NCBI GenBank assembly: GCA_048500275.1
Contig: JASNYI010000003.1
Coordinates: 310,001 to 374,000, forward strand
Length of the DNA: 64,000 bases
Reading direction: 5' to 3'
Source: UBA5066 sp048500275
Lineage (GTDB): Bacteria; Acidobacteriota; Thermoanaerobaculia; UBA5066
Shown here: in pieces, positions 14,416-22,398 of the stretch
Numbering within the stretch: the stretch's first letter is position 1
Layout: every line of letters starts with the position of its first letter
Made by a program: the position numbers and the translations under genes
Notes under the pieces: model-generated
The model's database searches: none
What the model saw: only the letters and a program-made list of their open reading frames with translations
Told to the model about the DNA's origin: nothing

Positions 14416-16838
14416 GAGGGTTCGCCGGCTTCGGGGGCGACGGACGGGCCCGGCGCCTCCTCGCCCTCCCCGGGGCCGGGGCCGGCCCCGTCCGTCGAGG
14501 GCCGCGGCCAGCCCACGTCCCCGTGAACCGTGCAGCGTTCCTTCGGCTCCGTCCCCTCGATGAAGAGCTCGTTGACGGAGGTGGGGCATTCCTCGGTGAC
14601 GAGCATCCCCGTGGTCGGGTCGACCGAGGCGGTGACGACCCCGGGGACCTCGGGGAACGGCTCCTCGAAGAAGTGGGAGGGGAGCCGCCGGACGAACTCC
14701 GAGTAGATCGGCACGGCCGCCGTCGAGCCGGACAGGTTCAGCCCCCGGTTGTCGTCGAAGCCGACCCATACCGCCACGAGCAGGCGGGGGGAGAACCCGA
14801 TGAACCAGGCGTCCCGCCCGTCGTTCGTCGTACCGGTCTTGCCCGCGAAGACTCCCTGCGCCCCGAGCCGGCGGGCCGAGCCCCCGGTGCCGCGGTTGAC
14901 GACGCCCTCGAGCATCGAGTCGAGGACGGCCACGGCCGCGGGGTCGGCGGCCCGCGAAAGGGGCGCGTCCGTCCGGTCGATCCGCCGTCCCCCCGGGCCG
15001 ACGAGGCCCAGGAGGGCATTCGGCTTCACGAGGATTCCCCCGTTGGCGAAGATCGAGTAGGCCGCGGCGATCTCCATCGGCGTGCACTCGAACGAGCCCA
15101 GGGCGAGCGAGGGGTAGGCCTTCATCCGCGACGTGATCCCCGCCTTGCGGGCGGCGGCGACGACGTCCGCGAGGAGAGTCCCGCCCCCTCCCGTCTCCCA
15201 GACGGCGAGCCTCACGGTCGGAATGTTCCGCGACTCCTCCAGGGCCTGTCGAACCGTGACCGGGCCGAGGAACTTCCCGTCGTAGTTCCGCGGCGACCAG
15301 GTCTCGTCCTCCGTCGTCCCGAAGACGAGGGCGATCGGCGAGTCCTGCAGGATCGTGACCGGCGTGACGGGGGGAACGAGGTCGCGCCGCTCCAGGGCGG
15401 CGAGGAAGACGAACGGCTTGAAGAGGGACCCCGGCTGGCGCCTCGCCTGGACGACGCGGTTGAACTGGCTCACCTGGTAGTCGCGCCCGCCGACGAGGGC
15501 GCGGATCGAGCCGGTATGCGGGTCGAGCGCGATGAGCGCCGCCTGGAGCGGCTCTTGCCCTTCCTTCGTCCGCAGCTTCCTGAAGCGCTTCTCGAGGTCC
15601 TCGAGGCCCTTCAGGACGGCGGCCTGCGCTGCGGCCTGCATGTCCGGGTCGAGCGTCGTGTAGAGCGAGAGGCCCGCCCCCGAGAGGTCGCTCCGCGACT
15701 CCTTCACCTGCGTCAGGACGAAGTCCACGAAGTGGGGCGCCTCGATGGGGTTCGACGGCCGGCTCGCCCGGGTGAGCGGCGCTTCCAGCGCGGCCTCGTA
15801 GGCGGCGCGGTCGATCTTCCTCTCCTCGAGCATTCCCTGGAGGACGAGGGCGCGCCTGGCCTTCGCCCGCTCGGGATTGCGAAACGGGGAATAGCGCCCG
15901 GGAGAGGAAATGAGCCCGGCGAGCATCGCCGCCTCGGGGAGGTCGAGCTGCGACACCGGCTTTCCGAAGTAGAACCGCGCCGCCTCCTCCACGCCGGTGA
16001 CCGAGACCGAGCCGCGCTGGCCGAGATAGATCTCGTTCAAGTAGGTCTCGAGGATCTCTTCCTTGCCGTACTTCGCGTCGAGGATGACGGCGAGAAGCGC
16101 CTCGACGGCCTTCCTCCGGAACGTCCGCTCCGGGGTGAGGAAGAGGTTCTTGACGAGCTGCTGCGTGAGCGTGCTCGTCCCGCGCACGGATCGCCCCCTC
16201 ATGACCCCCTGGAGGACCGCGCCGACGAGCCTCTTCGGGGCGAGCCCGGAGTGCGAGAAGAAGCTCCGGTCCTCGATCGACAGGATGGCGTCGACGACGA
16301 CCTTCGGGACCCGCTCGAGCTTCACGAGCGTCCGGTCTTCCATCTTCCGGTCGAAGACGGACCCGACGACCTCCGGCTCGAACACCACGTAGGGCAGGGG
16401 GGCCCCGTCCGCTTCCCTCTTCATCCGGGCGATCCGCCGTCCCGAGAAGTCGACCTGCGCCACGACCCCCGGGAACCTCCCGTAAGCGGTCTCGCGCGGG
16501 TTGACGCCGACGACGATCCGGTTCCTCGAGAGGAGGTACCGCCCCCCGGTCACGGGCGGCGCCGCGACGGGCGCGTAGCGAAGGCGAGCGAGCCGCCGTT
16601 CCACGTCCTCCGGCCCGTAGGCGTCCCCCGGGCGCAGGACCCACACGTCGGAGTAGAGGCGGGTCGGAATGCTCCAGCGCCGCCCCTCCATCGTCCGCGT
16701 CACCACGCGCTCGTAGTAGGCGACGACGAGGGCGAGGGAGATCACGAAGGAGAGGACGAGGAGCGCCGCTCCCCAGAGGGCCCACCGCGGGGTCGCCGTC
16801 CAGAGACGGCGGGCGCGGGCGCGGATGCCGGACCTCAC
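14412..16838 (-). CDS. Class A penicillin-binding protein (PBP1B-like)
   Basis: An 808-aa bifunctional peptidoglycan synthase. TM anchor at 18-42; a UB2H-like segment follows (RRWSIPTRLYSD, about 53-90), as in PBP1B. Glycosyltransferase family 51 motifs are EDRSFFSH (Glu189) and GTSTLTQQLVKN (220-231). Transpeptidase motifs are SLFK (471-474), SRN (536-538) and KTGT (667-670), all intact. The C-terminal tail is Pro/Gly/Glu-rich. Start GTG 16838 has no Shine-Dalgarno but TACACT ends six bases before it. Confidence 0.95.
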   Translation of the reverse strand: MRSGIRARARRLWTATPRWALWGAALLVLSFVISLALVVAYYERVVTRTMEGRRWSIPTRLYSDVWVLRPGDAYGPEDVERRLARLRYAPVAAPPVTGGRYLLSRNRIVVGVNPRETAYGRFPGVVAQVDFSGRRIARMKREADGAPLPYVVFEPEVVGSVFDRKMEDRTLVKLERVPKVVVDAILSIEDRSFFSHSGLAPKRLVGAVLQGVMRGRSVRGTSTLTQQLVKNLFLTPERTFRRKAVEALLAVILDAKYGKEEILETYLNEIYLGQRGSVSVTGVEEAARFYFGKPVSQLDLPEAAMLAGLISSPGRYSPFRNPERAKARRALVLQGMLEERKIDRAAYEAALEAPLTRASRPSNPIEAPHFVDFVLTQVKESRSDLSGAGLSLYTTLDPDMQAAAQAAVLKGLEDLEKRFRKLRTKEGQEPLQAALIALDPHTGSIRALVGGRDYQVSQFNRVVQARRQPGSLFKPFVFLAALERRDLVPPVTPVTILQDSPIALVFGTTEDETWSPRNYDGKFLGPVTVRQALEESRNIPTVRLAVWETGGGGTLLADVVAAARKAGITSRMKAYPSLALGSFECTPMEIAAAYSIFANGGILVKPNALLGLVGPGGRRIDRTDAPLSRAADPAAVAVLDSMLEGVVNRGTGGSARRLGAQGVFAGKTGTTNDGRDAWFIGFSPRLLVAVWVGFDDNRGLNLSGSTAAVPIYSEFVRRLPSHFFEEPFPEVPGVVTASVDPTTGMLVTEECPTSVNELFIEGTEPKERCTVHGDVGWPRPSTDGAGPGPGEGEEAPGPSVAPEAGEPS

Positions 16839-16844
16839 CCCCGG

Positions 16845-16850
16845 AGTGTA
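16845..16850 (-). promoter_or_regulatory. -10-like TACACT six bases before the PBP start
   Basis: TACACT on the minus strand, 6 nt from GTG 16838, puts a predicted transcription start at or next to the start codon (leaderless). Confidence 0.5.
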
Positions 16851-16863
16851 GCGAAGCTCCGGC

Positions 16864-17502
16864 TCACTCCGGGGCCGGACGGGCGCCTGAGAGAAGGGTC
16901 CCCACTTGCGCGTCCGTCAGTGCGCGGGGACCGCCGAGGAGTCGCGCGGCGAGCGTGACCCGTGCGAGGTGCTCGACGCGCTCCATCCGGTGAAGCGCCT
17001 CCCTCAAGTCGCGGCCCAGCGTCAGGACCCCGTGGCTGGCGAGGAGAAAGGCGTCGTGGCCGCCGACCCAGGGCTCGAGCGCCCGGGCGAGCTCTTCCGA
17101 CCCCGGCGCGGCGTAGGGGACGAGCGGGACCGGCCCGACCGTCAGGACGATCTCCGGCATGACCGGCGCGTCGAGCGGGACCCCCGCCGCGGCGAAAGCG
17201 GTGGCCACGGGCGGGTGCGCGTGGACGACCCCTCCGACGTCCTTCCTCCTCCGGTAGCAGAGGAGGTGCATCGGCGTCTCCGTCGACGGCCGGCCCGTCC
17301 CTTCTACGACGCGGCCCTCGAGGTCGACGACGAGGAGGTCCTCCGGCGAGAGCCCCCCCTTCTCCATTCCGGCGGGCGTCAGGAGGAACAGGTCTGGAGC
17401 GAGGCGCGCCGAGAGGTTCCCGTCCGTGGCGGGAGCGAATCCGAGCGCGTCGAGCCTGCGCCCGGAGGAGACGAGGGCGGTGCGGCCGGCGGCGTGTTCC
17501 AT
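16864..17502 (-). CDS. Class II aldolase/adducin family protein
   Basis: A 212-aa protein starting at ATG 17502 (a GTG one codon earlier is possible). It carries the class II aldolase pattern: DGNLSARL near the N-terminus, TPAGMEKG phosphate region, HAHPPVATAFA with two zinc-binding histidines, and SHGVLTLGRDLREAL with the third. The family includes fuculose-phosphate aldolase, ribulose-phosphate 4-epimerase and methylthioribulose-phosphate dehydratase (MtnB). The length fits, but no neighbouring sugar or methionine-salvage gene helps to choose among them. Confidence 0.85.
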   Translation of the reverse strand: MEHAAGRTALVSSGRRLDALGFAPATDGNLSARLAPDLFLLTPAGMEKGGLSPEDLLVVDLEGRVVEGTGRPSTETPMHLLCYRRRKDVGGVVHAHPPVATAFAAAGVPLDAPVMPEIVLTVGPVPLVPYAAPGSEELARALEPWVGGHDAFLLASHGVLTLGRDLREALHRMERVEHLARVTLAARLLGGPRALTDAQVGTLLSGARPAPE

Positions 17503-17588
17503 CACGTTCCTCACTCCCCCGTACCACCGGGGACGTCGTAGCCCTTCCCGGGTCCGTCCCGGCCCGCACCCGTTACCCGGCGCGCCCG

Positions 17589-19691
17589 CTACGCCTTCTT
17601 CTGCCAGACCTCGATCGAGTCGATGAGCCCCTCGTCGCCGAGGAAGGAGACGCGGTCCCCCACCTTCCGCCCGAGGAGCCCCTTCGAGGCGTCGGCGAGG
17701 TAGGAGTAGATCTCCAGCTCGGGCTTCGAGTCCCACGGTCCGAGGAGGGTCACCGCCCGCGTTCCGCCGAGGAGCCGGAGAGTGACGCGCGTGCCGGGCC
17801 TCACCTCGGAGACGTCGACGGTGTCGGGGTCGAGGACGCGGGCCTTGCTCAGCTCGTCCTGTAGGCGCGCCACGCGGACACCGAGGTCCTGCTGGCGCTG
17901 CTTGCGGGCCTGGTATTCGAAGTTCTCGGAGAGGTCGCCCTCGGCGCGCGCGATGGCCAGGCCCTTCGTGTTCTCCGGGATGTCGACCTGGACGAGCTTC
18001 TCGAGCTCCTTCTTCTTCCCCTCGAGCGCCTCCTCCGTCACGAAGAAGTTCTCGTCGCCCCCCTTGCGCAAGTCGGGGAATCGCATCTCGGCGGCCGAGA
18101 AGAGGGCCGCCCTCCGGTGGGGCTCGAGCTCGTTGTGCCTGTCGAGCGCCTGGAGGAACTGCTGGGCCTCCTCGAGGGTCGCCTGCTTGACGAGCCACGC
18201 CGCGGCCATGCCGGTGCGGTCGAACAGCTCGCGGATCCGGGCCCGGCCGCCCCCGAGGTCCTCCCACGAGGCCGCGTCCAGCAGCCGGGCGAGGACCGTC
18301 GGCGTCAGGCGGGCACGGAAGCCGTCGTCCTGCGCGGCGCGCAGCCCGAACCAGAGAAAGGCCTTCGGGCCGCTGCGGGGCGACTTCAGGAGCTTGTCGA
18401 GAGTCGCCTCCCGCGTCGCGGGGTCGACCTCGGCGAGGCGCCGGTCGATCAGGTCGAGGGTCCGGGCGTCCTCCTCGCGAAAGAACCACTCCGCCACGAG
18501 TCGGGCGCCGTCGACCGGCCGCGTGGAGAGGAGGCCCTCGAGGAAGCGCTCGCGGGAGAGGCGGTCCTCGATCCGGCCGAGCATGGGAAGCGGCGCGTCG
18601 GGGACGAGGTCCTCCGGCGAGAAGCCGAGGTCGATTCCTTCGACCTTCTCGACGGCCACCGCGAGCTCGTAGGCGAGCGGGGGGTTGCCCGCGCGGACGG
18701 CGCGGGCGTCCTCCGCGAGCTTCGCCGCCATCCGGACGGCGAGCGCGGCGTCACGCTTCGCGTTCTTTCGGAAGAAGTCGAGCCGCGCCTCCGGCGAGTG
18801 GGCCTTCTCGAATTTGGCGAGGATCGCCGCGTCGGCGGCCTGGGTCGTGTGCGTCCATTCCACGCTCGCGCTCTTGCCCGAGCCGTGGAGTACGACGTGC
18901 GGGCTCTTGCGCGCCGCGGTCCACCAGGACGTCCAGCGCTCCTCCGGCACGAGGCCCACGACCGCTTCCTTGACCTCCGCGAGGGGCAGCGGCCTCCCGA
19001 ACGAGTCGAGGAGCCGACGCAGCCCCTCGGACGGGTCGGCGAGGACGAGCGCGCCGAGCGCCTCGCGCGCCGTCAGCTTCTCGTGGAGGAAGTGGCCTTC
19101 GGGCAGCGGCGAGAGGCTCTTGGCCGCGACCCCGATCGGGATCGACACCCCGATCGACTTCTCGAAGTCGACCCGGACGGCGTCGAGGGCGAAGTTCATC
19201 TCGACGACCTTCCCCGCCCCCCGGCCCGGCATGAAGAAGCAGCGGCCCACCTCGAACGGGAGCCACTTCTCCGCCCGCTCCACCCGCGCGAGCCCGTCGA
19301 GCGGCTCCTTCGCCTCGCGGAAGCGGAACCGGCCGAGGAGCGTCGTGAGCGAAGGGGAGTCGGGGTAGGCCGCGCGGATCGCCTCCTCGAACATCTTGTG
19401 GAAGCCGTCCGTCGACGACGGGGTCGCCCCGGCGCGGCACGCTTCCTTGAGGAGGGTCCAGCGGAGGCGGGCCGCCTCGGGGGACGTTCCCGGCCCCCTC
19501 AGCGTCGCGTCGGCGAGGGTCGCGAGGCCCTGGAGGCGGCCCTTCTGCCCCGAAGATCGCGCCAGACCCCGGAAGGCGGCGACGAGCAGGTCGGCATTGG
19601 CCTCGGCTTCGAGGAGGGCGTCCTTGACGGCGTTCTCGACGACGTCCAGCTTTTTCTCGGAAAGGAGCGACGAGAGCTCTGTCAGGTTCAT
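17589..19691 (-). CDS. greA: Long-form GreA transcript cleavage factor with large N-terminal extension
   Basis: A 700-aa protein, about four times the length of ordinary GreA. Residues about 540-700 are a complete GreA: a coiled coil with the tip motif EGDLSENFEY (584-593; the acidic Asp and Glu needed for cleavage are kept) and a C-terminal FKBP-like domain (LLGPWDSKPELEIYSYLADASKGLLGR in pieces). Residues about 1-130 and 250-540 look like an alpha-helical solenoid. Residues about 140-205 include PFEVGRCFFMPGRGAGKVVE, similar to a small beta-barrel of the CarD/Tudor type. Long GreA forms are known in Chlamydiae. Start ATG 19691 lacks a Shine-Dalgarno; TACACT lies 11 nt upstream. Confidence 0.88.
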   Translation of the reverse strand: MNLTELSSLLSEKKLDVVENAVKDALLEAEANADLLVAAFRGLARSSGQKGRLQGLATLADATLRGPGTSPEAARLRWTLLKEACRAGATPSSTDGFHKMFEEAIRAAYPDSPSLTTLLGRFRFREAKEPLDGLARVERAEKWLPFEVGRCFFMPGRGAGKVVEMNFALDAVRVDFEKSIGVSIPIGVAAKSLSPLPEGHFLHEKLTAREALGALVLADPSEGLRRLLDSFGRPLPLAEVKEAVVGLVPEERWTSWWTAARKSPHVVLHGSGKSASVEWTHTTQAADAAILAKFEKAHSPEARLDFFRKNAKRDAALAVRMAAKLAEDARAVRAGNPPLAYELAVAVEKVEGIDLGFSPEDLVPDAPLPMLGRIEDRLSRERFLEGLLSTRPVDGARLVAEWFFREEDARTLDLIDRRLAEVDPATREATLDKLLKSPRSGPKAFLWFGLRAAQDDGFRARLTPTVLARLLDAASWEDLGGGRARIRELFDRTGMAAAWLVKQATLEEAQQFLQALDRHNELEPHRRAALFSAAEMRFPDLRKGGDENFFVTEEALEGKKKELEKLVQVDIPENTKGLAIARAEGDLSENFEYQARKQRQQDLGVRVARLQDELSKARVLDPDTVDVSEVRPGTRVTLRLLGGTRAVTLLGPWDSKPELEIYSYLADASKGLLGRKVGDRVSFLGDEGLIDSIEVWQKKA

Positions 19692-19702
19692 TACGGGGCG
19701 GG

Positions 19703-19708
19703 AGTGTA
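19703..19708 (-). promoter_or_regulatory. -10-like TACACT before long greA
   Basis: TACACT on the minus strand, 11 nt from ATG 19691, predicts an mRNA with at most a few untranslated bases. Confidence 0.4.
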
Positions 19709-19740
19709 CCCGTCCCGCCGGGAAACGCCCCGCCGGGGGC

Positions 19741-20310
19741 TCACAGGCCGAGGAGTCCCTTCCGGAGGTCCTCCGACGGCGGCTTCGGTCCGAGCCACAG
19801 GGAGAAGAGCACCTCGGCGAAATCCCTCCCCTCGATCGTCGCCACGTCCTTCCCGTCGAGATTCACGACCGTTCCCGTTCCGGGGACGTACGTGTAGGTC
19901 GTCACCGAGCCTTCCTTCACGTCGGCCACCGTGGCGAGAAGCCTTTCGATGCCCGCCTTCTGGGCCGCGGCCTTCTTCGGGGCGTTCGCCCCGAACCCCT
20001 CGCGGAACGTCTCGACGAGCTTTTCCTTCTCGACGCTCCGGAGAAAGTGCATCTTCAGCGCCTTCGGCCCGTCGGCAGCGAGGATCGCTGCGGCGTCATT
20101 CGACGGCGCCGCGAGGTAGAGGCCGCCGACGTAGACCTTGAAGACCGCCTTCTTGCGCAGGCCCATCCCGTTCAGCCTGAGGGTCTGCCCCGCGGCCGTG
20201 ACGGAATCGGGCATCGTCACGCCGGCGAGCTCCCGGGCGCCTGCCGGCGCGGCGAAGAGCGCGAGGACGAGGGCCAGAAGGGCAGCGAGGGTTCTTGCGG
20301 ACACGTTCAT
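19741..20310 (-). CDS. Secreted chalcone-isomerase-like domain protein
   Basis: ATG 20310 follows GAGGAG; 189 aa. The first 24 residues are a signal peptide (hydrophobic ALLALVLALFAAPAGA). The mature part begins with ELAGVTMPDSV and contains LNGMGLRKKAVFKVYVGGLYL, DGPKALKMHFLRSVEKEKL, and a later NLDGKDVATIEGRDFAEVLFSLWLG in pieces, the pattern of bacterial chalcone-isomerase-like (Chalcone_3) periplasmic proteins. These bind hydrophobic ligands; catalysis is not demonstrated. It stands alone between long greA and a membrane glycosyltransferase. Confidence 0.82.
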   Translation of the reverse strand: MNVSARTLAALLALVLALFAAPAGARELAGVTMPDSVTAAGQTLRLNGMGLRKKAVFKVYVGGLYLAAPSNDAAAILAADGPKALKMHFLRSVEKEKLVETFREGFGANAPKKAAAQKAGIERLLATVADVKEGSVTTYTYVPGTGTVVNLDGKDVATIEGRDFAEVLFSLWLGPKPPSEDLRKGLLGL

Positions 20311-20368
20311 CTCACGTTCTCCTCGAACGGAAAGGATACTGCGGGCGCCCATCCCGCGAAGCCCGGCC

Positions 20369-22387
20369 TCACCGGTCGCCGAGCCCCGGGAGGACCGCGG
20401 CCGTACTCAGCCTCTCGTCGGTCACGAAGGCGGCGAAGTCGGCTGGCCACGCCGCGGGCGGCCCCGCCAGAGCCGCCGCCAGGGCCGGAGTCCCGAGGTC
20501 CGCCGCCCTCTCGAGATAGGCCCTCGCGGCGGCGTCCTCCCCCACGTCCCTCGCGGCCAGGGCAATGACGACGAAGACCGGCGGGGCGCCCCTCACTTCC
20601 CGGGGCAGCGAGTCGAGGAAGGCCCTCAGCGTCTCGTGACGTCCCAGGAGGCGATACGACTCTGCGACGAGGGCGGCCGCCTCTCCCCGCGGGCTGATGC
20701 GGAAGAGCCGCGTCGAGAGGTCGAGGGCCCGGTCCAGCTTCCGCTGCTGCTGGGCCCGGAAGACCTGGTTCGAGAGGGCCTGGGCGTATGCCTCGACCGA
20801 CGCGGGATCCTGCCCGCCGAAGAGGGACCGCCCGAGGAATCCGAATCCGAGGGGGGGCGCGACGGTGGCCACGAACCTCGGGTCGAGGGGGAGGGCGGCC
20901 GGCCTCAGCTCCGGCCTCGACGCGAGCCAGGGCGGGTGCTCGAGCCGCGTCGCCCTCTCCCGGCCGTCGCCCGCGGAGCGGACCCGGAGGAACCAGGCGT
21001 GGGCGACGTGGTCCGCCGCGAGGGGGACCTCGGGAAGGACGAAGGCGCCGGGGACGAAGCTCTTCCCGCCGGGCGCCGCCGGCGGAGCGTACCCGGGGAA
21101 TCGGCGGGCCACGCGGGGCTCCACGGCGACCTGGTCCAGCTTCGTCGTGTAGACGGCCACGGAGGCCGGGTTCTGCAGGAACGGCAGGGCATTGAGGCCG
21201 ATGGAAGCGGCGACGAAGAGCCGCCCCCGCGGGGCCGTCCACCTTTCCAGCGCGCACGCCGCGAACGCCGCGACGGCGGGAAGCCCGGGGACGAGGAGCC
21301 GTGGCCCCCAGCCGGCGACGCCGTGCCAGGCCCACCAGGGCGCCGCCACGGCGAGCAGCGCGACGAGCGGGAGGCCCCCTCCGAGGACCTCGAGGCGGGT
21401 GGCGGCCCTCTCGCCGGAGGCGGCGTCGCCTGGCGCCCTCGCGCGCCGCACCGCCTCGGCGGCGGCGAGCGCGAGCGACGGAAAGAAGAGCAGAAGGCCC
21501 TTGTTCGGCCCGACGAGGAGCCGGACGAGGCCCTCGAGGAACGGATAGGAGAAGCCCTCTCCTCCGTACCCCCGGAAGAGCCCGCCGAAGCGGACGAGCT
21601 CCCCGGCGAGCCAGGCGGCGAGGAGCGGCGCAGCGCCGAGTGCGGCGGCGGCGATCCGCGCGCCCCTCGGGGCGCCCGGGCCGGCGAACGGGACGCCCAG
21701 GAGCGGGAGGAGAGCCAGCGGCGCGACGACGGCGAGGCCCGACTTCGTGAGCACGGCGGCCGCGCCAGCCGCGCCGGCGAGCGCCGCCCAGAGAAGCGCG
21801 CGCCTTCGCCCCGGCACCCGGCGCGCCTCGAGGGACGCGACGAAGGCCCAGGCCAGGCAGGCCGCCTGCAACGGCTCCGACAGGTCGGAGGCGAAGTAGG
21901 CCCCGAGCGGGGAGCCCAGTGAGGCGAGAAGGACGGCGATGGCCTGGCCCCGCTGGCCGGCCCCGAGGAGACCGGCCGCCCGCCCGGCGGCGGCTGCCGA
22001 AAGGAGCCCGAGCAGGATCGGCGCGACGAGGAAGAGCGACTGCGACCCGCCGGGGCCGAAAGCCCTTTCGAACGACGGGGCGAGCGCCGCGGCCGGGACC
22101 TGGACGAGCGCCATGCCGAGGCCGTACCGGGCGACGGCGTCACCGCCGGGCCTCGGGGTCGCCGCGGTCTGGACCCCCCGCGCGACTCCGACCTCCCCCG
22201 TCGTCGCGATCGCGACCGCGGTCTGGATCATCTGCCGGCCGTCGCCGACGCGTCCGACGTGGCGGTCTTCGGCGAACGCGGTGCAGACGAGCGCGACGAC
22301 GAGGAGCGCCTTCCTCGGCGCGCTCCAGAACGGCACCGCCGCCGCGTCGCGGCCCTTCCCCCGGCGCCGGGCCGGCTCGCGCGCCAC
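20369..22387 (-). CDS. GT39/ArnT-like polytopic membrane protein with C-terminal helical repeat region
   Basis: The start is GTG 22387, just after the glyS stop; 672 aa. Roughly ten hydrophobic helices occupy residues 20-430. The extracytoplasmic loop after TM1 reads EDRHVGRVGDGRQMIQTAVA, in the position where GT39-type glycosyltransferases keep acidic catalytic residues. The last 200 residues are soluble and helical with tetratricopeptide-like pairs (QQQRKLDRALDLSTRLFRIS; LVAESYRLLGRHETL). It is probably a lipid-linked-sugar glycosyltransferase or related membrane protein. The family call rests on topology and general similarity, not on a strict motif. Confidence 0.6.
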   Translation of the reverse strand: MAREPARRRGKGRDAAAVPFWSAPRKALLVVALVCTAFAEDRHVGRVGDGRQMIQTAVAIATTGEVGVARGVQTAATPRPGGDAVARYGLGMALVQVPAAALAPSFERAFGPGGSQSLFLVAPILLGLLSAAAAGRAAGLLGAGQRGQAIAVLLASLGSPLGAYFASDLSEPLQAACLAWAFVASLEARRVPGRRRALLWAALAGAAGAAAVLTKSGLAVVAPLALLPLLGVPFAGPGAPRGARIAAAALGAAPLLAAWLAGELVRFGGLFRGYGGEGFSYPFLEGLVRLLVGPNKGLLLFFPSLALAAAEAVRRARAPGDAASGERAATRLEVLGGGLPLVALLAVAAPWWAWHGVAGWGPRLLVPGLPAVAAFAACALERWTAPRGRLFVAASIGLNALPFLQNPASVAVYTTKLDQVAVEPRVARRFPGYAPPAAPGGKSFVPGAFVLPEVPLAADHVAHAWFLRVRSAGDGRERATRLEHPPWLASRPELRPAALPLDPRFVATVAPPLGFGFLGRSLFGGQDPASVEAYAQALSNQVFRAQQQRKLDRALDLSTRLFRISPRGEAAALVAESYRLLGRHETLRAFLDSLPREVRGAPPVFVVIALAARDVGEDAAARAYLERAADLGTPALAAALAGPPAAWPADFAAFVTDERLSTAAVLPGLGDR

Positions 22388-22398
22388 AGCCCCGTTCC

